64,000 nucleotides of DNA from an uncultured Oscillibacter sp. (GTDB lineage Bacteria > Bacillota > Clostridia > Oscillospirales > Oscillospiraceae). A program made the translations under genes and the position numbers. The stretch covers positions 1 to 64,000 of the forward strand of contig CAJTMG010000010.1 in the NCBI GenBank assembly GCA_910577405.1, written 5' to 3'. Below are positions 15,717-24,383 of the stretch, in pieces. Numbering within the stretch: position 1 is the stretch's first letter; the number at the start of each line of letters is the position of its first letter. The notes under the pieces were generated by a model. That model saw only the letters and a list, made by a program, of their open reading frames with translations. It had not been told where the DNA came from and searched no databases.

Positions 15717-16921
15717 GCGCCCTCCTCCTGGGGCTGCGCTTCTGCCGGGGCCTCCGACGCACCGCCGCCGACAATCCGTACCAGCGCGCCGTCCGTCAGA
15801 TACGACTGACCTACCGTTACAAGCTGCTGGCCTGCCGTCAGTCCTGTCAGTACCTCTGTTACGCCGCTGCTGGTCAAGCCCGTGGTCACTTCTATGTATT
15901 TCGCCGTTTCGCCTTCCACCACGTAGACATACTGCGTCCCGCCGCTGGTCATAACCGCCTCTGTCGGCACCACCACCGCGTTTTCGGAAAAGTCAGTGTG
16001 GAACGTGACGTCGGCAAACATTCCCGCCAAAAGCCCGCTGATGCTGGAAGGAGCCGATAATGTCACGTTATACAGCCGGGTCTGAGGGTTCGCCGAACGG
16101 TCTATGTTCCGGATGGGCGCTGTGAACGTCTCCCCTACCGCGCTGATGGTCACTTCCGCTTCCGCGCCCGCCGTCAGCTTTGGCACCAGCGCTTCCGAGA
16201 CGGAGACCGTGATTTTAAGCTGGTCTACGGCGTCAATCACCGCAACCGGCGCCGCCGTGGACACAAAGCCGCCCTCAACCGCGCTGAACTGAATCAGTGT
16301 GCCGGACGCGGGCGAAATCACATTGCCGCTTGCGTCCACGTTGTCCAGCACTGTCTCAAGCTGCTCCATGTTCGCTTTTGTGTTCTGCATCCCCGCCTCC
16401 AACTGGGAAAGCGTGGAATTCCGGGTGGCTATTGTGCTCTGCAATTGCAGTTCCGCCTGGTCGATCTCGATCTGCGCCGCCGCCCCGATCTCCTTCAACT
16501 CCTGAAGATCCTGAAGGTTCTTCTCATACAGCGCGATCTGCTTTGCAAACACCGCTTCCTGGTCCTGATAGCTCTGCAATGACGCCGCATAGCTGATACT
16601 GGCCGCTTCATACGACGTCTGTGTGCTGGTCAGGTCCAATTTGCACAGCGCCTGGCCTGCCCGTACCATGTCGCCGGTTTCTACATATGTCGCCGTGCAT
16701 TTCGCGTTGGCCGCCACCATGACAGTCGCTTCGTCCTCCGTCTCCAGCTTCCCGGATACCGTCTGCTCTGCATAAATCGTGTCCGAGACCACCGCCTGGA
16801 CCTGTACCGCTACTCCGGACGAACCTTCCTCTTCTTCCTCCACAGGCGCTTCCTCTCCGCCGCACGCCGTCAGACTGAACAGCAGCGTCAGAGCCAGCGC
16901 CCATGTCAACCATTTTTTCAT
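15713..16921 (-). CDS. RND periplasmic-adaptor (membrane fusion) lipoprotein
   Basis: The bridge subunit of an RND pump, 402 residues. It has a lipoprotein signal (LALTLLFSLTACGGE) and a beta-barrel/lipoyl start (VSGKLETEDEATVMVAANAK, AGQALCKLDL). A long coiled-coil hairpin of two heptad-rich helices follows (about residues 105-190), then the second lipoyl half (SPASGTLIQFSAVEGGFVS) and a membrane-proximal barrel. It lies between the TolC-like gene and the pump gene, and ATGA overlap couples it to the pump. Confidence 0.93.
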   Translation of the reverse strand: MKKWLTWALALTLLFSLTACGGEEAPVEEEEEGSSGVAVQVQAVVSDTIYAEQTVSGKLETEDEATVMVAANAKCTATYVETGDMVRAGQALCKLDLTSTQTSYEAASISYAASLQSYQDQEAVFAKQIALYEKNLQDLQELKEIGAAAQIEIDQAELQLQSTIATRNSTLSQLEAGMQNTKANMEQLETVLDNVDASGNVISPASGTLIQFSAVEGGFVSTAAPVAVIDAVDQLKITVSVSEALVPKLTAGAEAEVTISAVGETFTAPIRNIDRSANPQTRLYNVTLSAPSSISGLLAGMFADVTFHTDFSENAVVVPTEAVMTSGGTQYVYVVEGETAKYIEVTTGLTSSGVTEVLTGLTAGQQLVTVGQSYLTDGALVRIVGGGASEAPAEAQPQEEGA

Positions 16922-16961
16922 CTTATCGCTTCCTCCAATTGCTCTTGTTTTCCAATCCGGC

Positions 16962-18467
16962 TCAGTTCGTGCTGCTGTTCATGACCCCGTAGCTTACCGC
17001 CCAATAGTACGTCCGGTACGCCGTGAACAGATTCCGCCGGGCTGTAGCTACCGCGTCCTTTGCCTCCGCCAGGTCGTCCCCCGCGTCCGCAAGGGCATTC
17101 GCCGACAACGTGCCCTGCTGGTATTTCAGCTCCGCCGACGCATAGCTTTTCTCCTGAAACGCCAATGTTGTCTGAGACGCGTTCAGTATCTGTTGGTAGT
17201 CCTTTACAGAGTCGTACGCGTTCCGGAAGCCCATCTCGAAATTCTGGACAGACGCCTTGTACTCATACAGCGCGGATTCATATGTGTGCCGCGCCGAACG
17301 GAGATTGTAGCTGTTCCTTGTGTAGCTCTCCTGAGCGTCGTCGTAGGCTTCCGATGCTTCGTTCAGCTTCTTTTTCGCCGCAAACAGATCGTAACTTAAA
17401 TTCTTCGCCTCTGCAAGGTCCTCTTTCTGGTCCATGCTGGCTAAAAGTCCATCCGAAAGCTCCGGAAGCGGGCCCAAGACCAACGAGCCATTCATACTGA
17501 CGCCTATCATCGCCTGTAATTGCAGCTTACACCGGCGCAGATTCATCTCTACTGTGCTCAGGCTGCTTTCCAGGCTCGCCTTTCCGCTCTTTACCTGCTC
17601 TGCCGTCAACGCGCTCACCTGGCCCAGGCGGTACCGGACCTCCATTTCCTTTACTGTCCGGTCCAGCGCCGTCAGATTCCGTTCCAGCGTCGCCTGGGTC
17701 TGCTCCAGCTCCAGTATGGCTATGTACAGCGATTCCGCCCCGATCACCATCTGATCCCGGGCGTTCTGGAGCTGCCGTTTCGCCGCCGCGTAGTCCTTCT
17801 GTATCTGTCCCGTTGCCAAATCCGCTACATTGCTGCTCAGGGCGCTGTAGGAGCTTTGCAGATTCGATATCACATAGCCCTGCATCGCGCCTTCAAATTC
17901 GTTGGCAATGGGAATCTGCGCATAAATCGACTGCGCCTGCTCCAGACTGCTCATCTGATCCGCAAGGTCCTGATACATCCGGGTGAAGTCGATGGAATCT
18001 ATGGACGCTATCGATTCCTCCAGCATCAGGGCCGACAAGCTTCCTTCCAGCACCCGTTCCCGAAGGTCGCTGAATTTCAGATTCCGGAAGTCTGTCTCCC
18101 CTGTGTACACCAGATCGTCATCCACCGTTGTGATCCAGGGTTCCGTCCCGTCGTAGCCCTCCTGCCAGACCCCGCCGCCTTTGCTCTCCCGCTCCTGAAA
18201 GACTGTCTCGCTGTCGTCAGAAGGCGGGGTCTCTTCTGGGGGCTGGACTTCTGTCGGATTCGTTTCCTCCGGCGGCTTGGGGTCCTGTTCTCCGTCACCC
18301 GCTGCTTCCTGTGACTCTCCGCCGTCTGCCGGTTCCGATACCTCCAGCGGCTCCGGAACTTCCCCGTCAGGCTCCGTATCGCCTTCCGCCAGCGCTGGGA
18401 CCATGCACAGCAGCAGTACAGCTGTCAACAGCAATGCCAGCGCCGCCGTCCTTCTTTTTCGCTCCAT
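16962..18467 (-). CDS. TolC-like exported coiled-coil protein
   Basis: Signal peptide (ALALLLTAVLLLCMVPALA), then about 80 residues rich in Pro, Glu and Asp. About 380 residues of long heptad helices follow in the TolC/outer-membrane-efflux pattern: two internal repeats, each with an ALxxEQVKSGKxxL-type motif (VRYRLGQVSALTAEQVKSGK; YQQGTLSANALADAGDDLAE). It sits first in the pump operon, where Gram-negative systems place the outer-membrane channel. For a Clostridia-type cell with one membrane this is puzzling; the acidic linker might let it cross a thick wall. The TolC-family resemblance is clear; pore formation is unproven. Confidence 0.8.
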   Translation of the reverse strand: MERKRRTAALALLLTAVLLLCMVPALAEGDTEPDGEVPEPLEVSEPADGGESQEAAGDGEQDPKPPEETNPTEVQPPEETPPSDDSETVFQERESKGGGVWQEGYDGTEPWITTVDDDLVYTGETDFRNLKFSDLRERVLEGSLSALMLEESIASIDSIDFTRMYQDLADQMSSLEQAQSIYAQIPIANEFEGAMQGYVISNLQSSYSALSSNVADLATGQIQKDYAAAKRQLQNARDQMVIGAESLYIAILELEQTQATLERNLTALDRTVKEMEVRYRLGQVSALTAEQVKSGKASLESSLSTVEMNLRRCKLQLQAMIGVSMNGSLVLGPLPELSDGLLASMDQKEDLAEAKNLSYDLFAAKKKLNEASEAYDDAQESYTRNSYNLRSARHTYESALYEYKASVQNFEMGFRNAYDSVKDYQQILNASQTTLAFQEKSYASAELKYQQGTLSANALADAGDDLAEAKDAVATARRNLFTAYRTYYWAVSYGVMNSSTN

Positions 18468-18572
18468 ACGCTCCTCCTTCGCGTCCTCTCTTGCTCTGCT
18501 TTCCGCTCTTTTTCTCTCTCCAGAATGCAGTTTACACCTTCCCCTTGCTGGAATGTCAAGACTTTTCCCGCT

Positions 18573-19181
18573 TTATTTTTTCAGACAGCCGTTTTTAATA
18601 ATCTCCAGCTTCATCTCCAGCTCTTCCCGGAACTCCTGCCGTCTCTCCGGCTGGCACATTGTGTCCATTACCGCCGAACCCAGCGCCGCCATCAGAAGTC
18701 CGAACACGTTCCGGGCATATCCCTCGTCCTGACACCGCAGAATGCTCAGGTCCATGACATCCAACAGGCCGTCCATCAGCCGGTGACCTGGTCGGGTAGG
18801 CAGCATTTTCTGAATATCCACTCCCTGATTTCTTTTCAGGAACTTCATGCAGCGGGCCATGACTGGGTCCTGCATCAGTTCCTGGCTGGCCATGCGGTCA
18901 AAACACTCTATCTGGGCCTGAAAAATATCGCCCCCTCTGGCTGTCAGCGCTTTCCGGTACTCCGCCTTGACATGGTTGCGCACCTCTTCCAGCAGAAACG
19001 CAAACAGGTCGTCTTTGTCCAGAAAATACTGATAAAAGCTCCCCCTCGGTATCCCCGCTTTCCGGACGATCTGGTTGATTGAGACCTCTGTAAAACGCGT
19101 CCTTGTAAATTCCTCCCATGCCGCATTCAAAAAACGATTCCGCTTTTCTTCCGGCAGCCGGAGGAAGGTTTCCGAACACAT
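18573..19181 (-). CDS. TetR-family regulator of the RND pump operon
   Basis: 202 residues with an N-terminal HTH: RNRFLNAAWEEFTRTRFTEV, then INQIVRKAGIPRGSFYQYFL, the standard TetR recognition-helix pattern. The rest is helical with a ligand-pocket type composition (Met, Cys, Phe). The start at 19181 follows AAGGAGGAAGCGT; the upstream ATG at 19202 is itself part of that ribosome site. It is transcribed ahead of the TolC-like gene after 105 bases. A consensus promoter and a palindromic operator lie just upstream, so self-repression and control of the pump genes are likely. Confidence 0.92.
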   Translation of the reverse strand: MCSETFLRLPEEKRNRFLNAAWEEFTRTRFTEVSINQIVRKAGIPRGSFYQYFLDKDDLFAFLLEEVRNHVKAEYRKALTARGGDIFQAQIECFDRMASQELMQDPVMARCMKFLKRNQGVDIQKMLPTRPGHRLMDGLLDVMDLSILRCQDEGYARNVFGLLMAALGSAVMDTMCQPERRQEFREELEMKLEIIKNGCLKK

Positions 19182-19211
19182 ACGCTTCCTCCTTTTCTCC
19201 ATTTATGCAAA

Positions 19212-19277
19212 AAATGACACCCTGTCACTTTATGACAAGATGTCATTTATTATACGCAGGCCCTTTTCCTGTGTCAA
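19212..19277 (-). promoter_or_regulatory. Consensus promoter with TetR operator
   Basis: TTGACA (19277-19272), a 17-bp spacer, and TATAAT (19254-19249) on the minus strand are a perfect sigma-A promoter. Directly downstream, 19248-19212 is a nested palindrome: outer arms AAATGACA/TGTCATTT and inner TGTCA/TGACA. It covers the transcription start, the usual place for a TetR operator. Confidence 0.85.
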
Positions 19278-19348
19278 GAGGTTTGCTCAAATGAATTGTG
19301 AAGAAGCTGTAAAGATTTTAACTGCGATTGTGCATTCTGACGGTTCCC

Positions 19349-19798
19349 TCAGTATTTCCGGCTCAGCAGACGGTAGATGACAAGTCCCGCAATATACTGC
19401 ACGATCAGGAAAATTGCCAGGCAAATCGTCAGCAATTGGGCCGCTTCTTCTCCGATTACCTCCATTTTGCCCAGTATCGAAACAATGACGATTGACACCG
19501 CCATCAGCATCAGGCCCAGAATGTACGCGTAACGGCCCGAACGGTTCCGGAGCATCTCCTTTCGCTCGTCCCGGAGGTCAATCTGCTCCTGTTCCAGCTT
19601 CTCCCGGTACTCCGCCGCGTGCTTCGGGGAATGCAGCTTATAGTATTTGCACAGCATACCTGCTCCGCCTGCCGTAAAGCTGCCGAAGAATCCGCAGAAA
19701 ATGCTCTCCAGGCCCGTGTCCAGCAGCAGCGCCGCCAGAAGAAATGCCACGCCTGCCAGAATCATCAGCACGCCTGTCCATAAGTCACTCTTTTTCAT
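19349..19798 (-). CDS. Small four-helix membrane protein
   Basis: 149 residues. Two membrane helices near the start (WTGVLMILAGVAFLLAALLL; FGSFTAGGAGMLCKYY), a charged loop (EYREKLEQEQIDLRDERKEM), then two more helices (YILGLMLMAVSIVIVSILG; LLTICLAIFLIVQYIAGLVI). The start at 19798 (MKKSDLW) follows AAAGGAGTG; a longer reading has no such site. It overlaps the XRE regulator gene by 14 bases. Small membrane proteins paired with this short class of XRE regulator are common in Firmicutes, function unknown. Confidence 0.8.
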   Translation of the reverse strand: MKKSDLWTGVLMILAGVAFLLAALLLDTGLESIFCGFFGSFTAGGAGMLCKYYKLHSPKHAAEYREKLEQEQIDLRDERKEMLRNRSGRYAYILGLMLMAVSIVIVSILGKMEVIGEEAAQLLTICLAIFLIVQYIAGLVIYRLLSRKY

Positions 19799-20000
19799 CA
19801 GAATCACTCCTTTTGTGTACGAAAATCTCTTCAATCGGCAATCCGAAAAAATCCGAAATCGTAAACGCCAGCTCCAGCGACGGATTATATTTCCCCGTCT
19901 CAATCGCGCTTACCGTCTGCCGGGATACCCGTATCATTCGGGCAAATTCTTCCTGTTTCAGGCCCATCTTTCGACGGAGCGCTTCTATCCGGTTCTCCAT
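19785..20000 (-). CDS. XRE-family transcriptional regulator (short)
   Basis: 71 residues, almost only a Cro/CI-type helix-turn-helix: RRKMGLKQEEFARMIRVSRQ, TVSAIETGKYNPSLELAFTI, then SDFFGLPIEEIF. It fits the small YozG/HipB-like class. AAGGAGAATGCC precedes the ATG. Three copies of a GTAAAGG-TT-CCTTTAC palindrome sit around its promoter, pointing to autoregulation. It is co-transcribed with the membrane protein gene that overlaps its end. Confidence 0.93.
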   Translation of the reverse strand: MENRIEALRRKMGLKQEEFARMIRVSRQTVSAIETGKYNPSLELAFTISDFFGLPIEEIFVHKRSDSDEKE

Positions 20001-20022
20001 GGCATTCTCCTTCTTTTCGTTT

Positions 20023-20123
20023 GTAAAGGTTCCTTGACATTCCGGACTGCGCGCCGCCCTCTTGTAAAGGTTCCTTTACGTGTATCATAGCACAACCCCA
20101 GTCTCTTGTCAAGGGTCCTTTAC
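20023..20123 (-). promoter_or_regulatory. Promoter of the XRE operon with three operator copies
   Basis: TTGACA (20112-20107), a 17-bp spacer, and TATGAT (20089-20084) on the minus strand. Operators: 20064-20079 is a perfect GTAAAGG-TT-CCTTTAC palindrome over the start site, 20108-20123 overlaps the -35 with two changes, and 20023-20038 lies near the ribosome site with one change. The layout suits repression by the encoded XRE protein. Confidence 0.8.
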
Positions 20124-20134
20124 ATTTTTCGGGC

Positions 20135-20163
20135 TTGCTTTTTTCCCATAGCCGTAGTATGAT
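20135..20163 (+). promoter_or_regulatory. Promoter of the zinc-binding lipoprotein operon
   Basis: TTGCTT at 20135-20140, a 17-bp spacer, and TATGAT at 20158-20163 on the plus strand. It starts 12 bp from the third XRE operator, so the two divergent promoters could be read together by the regulator. Confidence 0.6.
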
Positions 20164-20206
20164 TTAAAGACGGATTTACTTTTTTGATTCGACTGGAGGT
20201 CCTTCC

Positions 20207-21136
20207 ATGAAACGTCTCGCGGCCCTGCTCCTGCTCTGCGTCCTGCTTACCGGCTGCGGCCCCGCTGTCCCTGAACCCGCTCCAGGACGGCTTCAGATCG
20301 TCGCCGCGGTCTTCCCTGCTTACGATTTCGCCCGCGCCGCCGTCGGGGATCTGGCCGACGTTTCCCTGCTCCTCCCTCCCGGCGCGGAAAGCCATTCCTA
20401 TGAGCCTACTCCTGCCGATATCCTTCGGGTCCAGAACTGCGATCTCTTTATTTACCTCGGGGGAGAATCCGACGCCTGGGTTGATACCATCCTTTCCGCC
20501 GTGGAGCCAAAAGGACAGGCCCTCCGCTTGACCGACTGCGTGGAGCTTCTGGAGGAAGAAGACCACGACCATCATGACCATCAGCACGGCGCGGGGGAAG
20601 TGATGGAAATGGATGAGCACGTCTGGACCTCCCCAGCCAACGCCGCGCGCCTGACACGGACCATCGGCGAGACGCTGGCTGGCCTGGACCCGGTTCATGA
20701 GGAGGCTTTCCGGAACAACGCGGAGGATTACGCCTTGCAGATTGACGCGCTGGATGCAGAGTTTGACCAGTTCTTTCAGGGGCTTGACAGCAGAACTATG
20801 GTCTTCGGTGACCGGTTCCCTCTGCGCTACTTTGCCGAGGAATTCGATCTGGATTACTATGCCGCTTTCCCTGGCTGCGGCGCGCAAACCGAACCTTCCG
20901 CCGCTACGGTCGCCCTTCTTACCGAAAAGGCCCGGGGGCTGCCTGCCGTCTGGTATATCGAGTTCTCCAACCATCTCGTCGCCGACAGTATCGCGGAAGC
21001 CGCAGGCACCCAAACCGCCATGTTTCATACCTGCCATAATGTCTCCAGGGCAGAGCTGGACGCGGGGGCGACTTACCTTTCTCTGATGCAGAACAATCTG
21101 GCCACTTTGCGGGAGGTTATGGGCGGCGCTGATTGA
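20207..21136 (+). CDS. ZnuA-like metal ABC transporter substrate-binding lipoprotein
   Basis: 309 residues: lipoprotein signal (LAALLLLCVLLTGCG) then a cluster A-I zinc/manganese receptor. Ligand His residues fit PPGAESHSYEPTPADI, MDEHVWTSPANAARL and CHNVSRAEL. A His/Asp/Glu-rich loop (EEEDHDHHDHQHGAGEV) typical of zinc rather than manganese receptors lies near residue 120. The membrane and ATPase subunits are not in the window, so it is an orphan here. AGGTCCTT-type ribosome sequence precedes the ATG. It heads a rightward gene string. Confidence 0.9.
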   Translation: MKRLAALLLLCVLLTGCGPAVPEPAPGRLQIVAAVFPAYDFARAAVGDLADVSLLLPPGAESHSYEPTPADILRVQNCDLFIYLGGESDAWVDTILSAVEPKGQALRLTDCVELLEEEDHDHHDHQHGAGEVMEMDEHVWTSPANAARLTRTIGETLAGLDPVHEEAFRNNAEDYALQIDALDAEFDQFFQGLDSRTMVFGDRFPLRYFAEEFDLDYYAAFPGCGAQTEPSAATVALLTEKARGLPAVWYIEFSNHLVADSIAEAAGTQTAMFHTCHNVSRAELDAGATYLSLMQNNLATLREVMGGAD

Positions 21137-21169
21137 TACGGACAGAATTTTTCATTCAGGAGGTCTTTT

Positions 21170-21478
21170 ATGCTGGAAAGTGATTTTTCCTTCCTTACAA
21201 TGGATTTCTTTACCAAAGCCGAAATCTTTCCCGGAAGCCTGGGAACCTTCCGCTACCGCTTCCAACGTACCGGCTGGGTAGGCGACGGTTCCTTGCAGGT
21301 CTGGGTCTATGAGAACGTCTGCTTTGAACTGGCTCAGGACGTGGAAACTGAAACCTTTCCCTGGACGGAAGAGGGCACAGCAGCGCTGCGGGGCTGGCTG
21401 TCCGGGAAGCTCCAAGAACGGGGCGCGGAATCATATCGTATCCCTTACCCCCGCCGCGCAGAAGGTCCGGCCCAATGA
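21170..21478 (+). CDS. Hypothetical protein, 102 residues
   Basis: I do not recognise this family. It is a soluble small protein with an aromatic, beta-looking middle (GTFRYRFQRTGWVGDGSLQV) and an acidic region, and no signal or membrane helix. AGGAGG lies 7 bases before the ATG, and its last 4 bases overlap the next gene (ATGA), which supports it being real and translationally coupled to the methyltransferase. Confidence 0.75.
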   Translation: MLESDFSFLTMDFFTKAEIFPGSLGTFRYRFQRTGWVGDGSLQVWVYENVCFELAQDVETETFPWTEEGTAALRGWLSGKLQERGAESYRIPYPRRAEGPAQ

Positions 21479-22227
21479 ATGAACGCCTCTTCGACGGCAA
21501 AGGGGAGATTTACGCGCAGTTCCGGCCCTCCTATCCTCCCGCGCTCTTTGACTTTCTTCGGGATAACGGCGTGCTGAATCCTTCCTCTGACGCCGCTGAC
21601 ATCGGGGCCGGAACCGGGATCTTTACCCGGCTGCTGGCTTCCCATGTCCGCTCCGTCCTGGCTGTGGAGCCTAATGACGATATGCGCCGGGAAGGAATGC
21701 GGCTTTGTCCTGGTAATGTCCGTTTCGTCTCCGGCAGCGCGGAATCTGCCGGTCTGCCTGACGCGTCCCTGGATTTGGTCACTGCGGCTCAGGCGTTCCA
21801 TTGGTTCGACCGGGACGCTTTCCGGACGGAGTGCAGGCGGATTCTTCGGCCCGGCGGCTGGGTTTTGCTGGTCTGGAATCAGCGGGATGAAAACAGTCCC
21901 CTGATCCGTGCGCTGGCGGACCTCAACCGAAAATTCTGCCCGCGCTTCAAGGGCTTCTCCTCGGGCGGGAATTATGATGTGGACGGCTTCTTTCAGGGAC
22001 GGTTCCGGCAGGCTTCCTTCCCGAATGATTCCCAATGCACAGAAGAGGCTTTTATCGGGCGCTGCCTTTCCTCTTCCTACGCCCCTGGTTCCGATGACCT
22101 TCCCTACCGTCAGGCTTTGTCCGGACTCTTCCGCCGGTCCTGTCAGGAAGGGGTCCTTTCCTATCCTTATGTCACTGTCTGCTTTTTTGGCCGCCTCTCT
22201 GATTTGGAGGCCGATGCGATTCTTTAA
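21475..22227 (+). CDS. Class I SAM-dependent methyltransferase
   Basis: 250 residues. Motif I is ADIGAGTGIFTRLLA (SAM binding), with the acidic loop AVEPNDDM ending beta-2 and motif II/III as LDLVTAAQAFHWFDRDA. This puts it with the UbiE/Methyltransf_11 group. The AQAFHWFD stretch recurs in trans-aconitate-like methyltransferases of Firmicutes. The substrate cannot be told from sequence. It overlaps the hypothetical gene before it by 4 bases. Confidence 0.9.
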   Translation: MNERLFDGKGEIYAQFRPSYPPALFDFLRDNGVLNPSSDAADIGAGTGIFTRLLASHVRSVLAVEPNDDMRREGMRLCPGNVRFVSGSAESAGLPDASLDLVTAAQAFHWFDRDAFRTECRRILRPGGWVLLVWNQRDENSPLIRALADLNRKFCPRFKGFSSGGNYDVDGFFQGRFRQASFPNDSQCTEEAFIGRCLSSSYAPGSDDLPYRQALSGLFRRSCQEGVLSYPYVTVCFFGRLSDLEADAIL

Positions 22228-22237
22228 GGAGTACGCT

Positions 22238-22936
22238 ATGTTTTCCGGTTTTTCTAACGAAACTGTCGATTTTATGTGGGGCATCCGCTTTAACAACGAA
22301 CGGGAGTGGTTCGAGGCCCACAAGGATGCTTATTTGTCCAGCTTTTACCGTCCTATGAAGGCCTTGGGAGAAGAGCTGCTCAGTTTTCTTCATCAGAAAC
22401 GCCCCAATTATGGACTTCTCTGCAAAACAACCCGTATCTATCGCGACGCGCGGCGGCTTCATGGGCGGGGGCCTTATAAGGATAATCTCTGGTTTACCAT
22501 CGAACAGCCGTCAGAAGAGTGGACCGCCCGACCCTGCTTCTGGTTCGAGCTTGCCCCTGAGGTCTGGTCTTACGGGATGGGGTACTATATGTCGAAACCC
22601 CTGACCATGGCCAAACTCCGCGCCCGAATCTGCCGTGAGCCAAAGCCTATGGAACAGCTTACCCGGAACTTGAACGGGCAGACGGAATTTTCTCTGGATG
22701 CCATCAACTATAAGCGTCCGAAAGCGCCCGCACCGTCCCCTTTGCTGGAGCCTTGGTTTCAGATGAAGTCCTTTTCGGTCTGCCATGAGGAAAAGCTCTC
22801 CGAAGAATTGTTCTCCCGGCAAATCGTCCAGCGGCTCCAGGACGGATATGCGTTTCTCCTGCCTTACTACGACTACTTCGCGTCCCTGGAAGGCGATCCT
22901 GACCCAAGAGACGCTGTTTTGGAGGCTTCCCTATGA
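22238..22936 (+). CDS. DUF2461 (TIGR02453) family protein
   Basis: 232 residues. Matches to the family are FMWGIRFNNEREWFEAHKD near the start, KTTRIYRDARRLHGRGPYKD and GMGYYMSKPLTMAKLRARI. No biochemical role is established for the family. The start at 22238 is set by TAAGGAGT upstream; the reading frame is open further left inside the methyltransferase but without a ribosome site. It overlaps mnmA by 4 bases. Confidence 0.88.
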   Translation: MFSGFSNETVDFMWGIRFNNEREWFEAHKDAYLSSFYRPMKALGEELLSFLHQKRPNYGLLCKTTRIYRDARRLHGRGPYKDNLWFTIEQPSEEWTARPCFWFELAPEVWSYGMGYYMSKPLTMAKLRARICREPKPMEQLTRNLNGQTEFSLDAINYKRPKAPAPSPLLEPWFQMKSFSVCHEEKLSEELFSRQIVQRLQDGYAFLLPYYDYFASLEGDPDPRDAVLEASL

Positions 22937-23985
22937 ACAAAAGTGTGCTGATTGCCATGAGCGGCGGCGTGGACAGCTCTGTAGCCGCCTGGCTGTTAAT
23001 GCAGGAAGGATGGCTCTGTCAAGGGGCGGTGATGCGGCTCCTGCCTGACGCCTGCGGCTCCCAAAAGGATGTTCAGGACGCCGGCCAGGTCGCCGCGCTG
23101 CTGGGGATTCCTTTTGAAGTGCTGCCCTTTCAGGATAATTTCCGGAAAGATGTGATAGACCCCTTTGTCCGCGCTTATCAGGAGGGCCGGACCCCTAATC
23201 CCTGCCTTGAATGCAACCGCTGCCTGAAATTCGGACGCTTTCTGCACGCCGCGGAGGATCGAGGGCTGCATTCTGTCGCTACAGGCCATTACGCCCGGGT
23301 GGAGTTCGATTCTGTACGGGGACGCTGGCTGCTGAAAAAAGCCCTGGACCTTCCGAAAGACCAGAGCTACTTCCTTTATTCGCTTTCCCAGTATCAGCTT
23401 GGACGGACGCTGTTTCCCCTGGGGGCCCTTACCAAACAGCAGGTCCGGGAAATCGCGGAACAGCAAGGCTTCGTCAACGCCGGGAAGCATGACAGTCAGG
23501 ACATCTGCTTCGTTCCGGACGGCGATTATGCAGGCTTTATCCAGCGTTGGACAGGCGCGCCTCTTGTTCCGGGGGACTTCCTGGATCTGAATGGACAGAT
23601 TGTGGGCAGGCATCGGGGGGCCGTCCGCTATACCCTCGGTCAGCGGAAGGGCCTTGGGTTGGCTATGGGCGCGCCTGTCTACGTCTGCGGGAAGGACATG
23701 GGCGCCAATACGGTTACCGTTGGGCCGGAAGACGTGCTGTTCTCCCGCCGGGTCCGGGTGGAAAACCTGAATTGGATTGCCATCGAGAATTTATCAGGAC
23801 CGCTGCGGGTCAAGGTGAAACTCCGCTCCAGACATCTGGAACAATGGGCCGTCATTCAGCCGGAGGAGCATGGCGTGCTGGCAGTCTTCGACGAACTGCA
23901 AAGGGCCGTTACCCCGGGGCAGGCCGCAGTCTTCTATGACGGTGACTCCGTTGTGGGCGGCGGAACCATCGTCGCGGCGGAATGA
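22933..23985 (+). CDS. mnmA: tRNA 2-thiouridylase MnmA
   Basis: Adds sulfur to U34 of Lys, Glu and Gln tRNAs, using ATP to adenylate the base and a cysteine persulfide as donor. The 350-residue length and PP-loop (AMSGGVDSSVAAWLL) are typical. The nucleophile Cys lies in NPCLECNRCLKFG, the second in DSQDICFVPDGDY. ATGHYARV, LPKDQSYFL and the C-terminal beta-barrel (GQRKGLGLA) complete the match. No cysteine desulfurase is adjacent. It is coupled by 4-base overlap on both sides. Confidence 0.97.
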   Translation: MNKSVLIAMSGGVDSSVAAWLLMQEGWLCQGAVMRLLPDACGSQKDVQDAGQVAALLGIPFEVLPFQDNFRKDVIDPFVRAYQEGRTPNPCLECNRCLKFGRFLHAAEDRGLHSVATGHYARVEFDSVRGRWLLKKALDLPKDQSYFLYSLSQYQLGRTLFPLGALTKQQVREIAEQQGFVNAGKHDSQDICFVPDGDYAGFIQRWTGAPLVPGDFLDLNGQIVGRHRGAVRYTLGQRKGLGLAMGAPVYVCGKDMGANTVTVGPEDVLFSRRVRVENLNWIAIENLSGPLRVKVKLRSRHLEQWAVIQPEEHGVLAVFDELQRAVTPGQAAVFYDGDSVVGGGTIVAAE

Positions 23986-24383
23986 TGCAGAAAGGATGTG
24001 GCGCTTTGAACTGTCAGCATGGAAACTGCGGTCATTGCGATAACTGCGGCGGCTCCCTGCTCCTTACCCCCGCTGAAGCCGCGCTTCTGGAACAATTGGC
24101 ACAGACTCCATTCCTGCCGGTGGGGAAGGGTTTGGGGGAGTATCCTGTTTACCTTGAGGACAACGCCTGGACCGTTGAAGACTACGGCCGCGCGATCCTC
24201 GCCCTGGACCTGAAGGGACTGGTACGGCTGGATACCGATATGCCGCTGCGGGGGTTTGATTACGCCGCTTATGAACGCTGTCCCCTTCATGGCAGCTTCG
24301 CCCTTACCGCAAAGGGTCAGGAAGTGGTGGATATGATTCAGATCCAGGGCTTTTGTCAGGAGGATGAGGAGGAGGCAACATGA
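23982..24383 (+). CDS. Cys-rich small protein between mnmA and tcdA
   Basis: 133 residues with an N-terminal cluster CxxxxCxxC (NCQHGNCGHCDNCGG) that probably binds zinc or a metal cluster, then a helical, winged-helix-like body. I do not recognise a named family. The 4-base overlaps with mnmA before and tcdA after show it is translated as part of a tRNA-modification string, so a link to sulfur transfer or tRNA handling is plausible but unproven. Confidence 0.8.
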   Translation: MMQKGCGALNCQHGNCGHCDNCGGSLLLTPAEAALLEQLAQTPFLPVGKGLGEYPVYLEDNAWTVEDYGRAILALDLKGLVRLDTDMPLRGFDYAAYERCPLHGSFALTAKGQEVVDMIQIQGFCQEDEEEAT

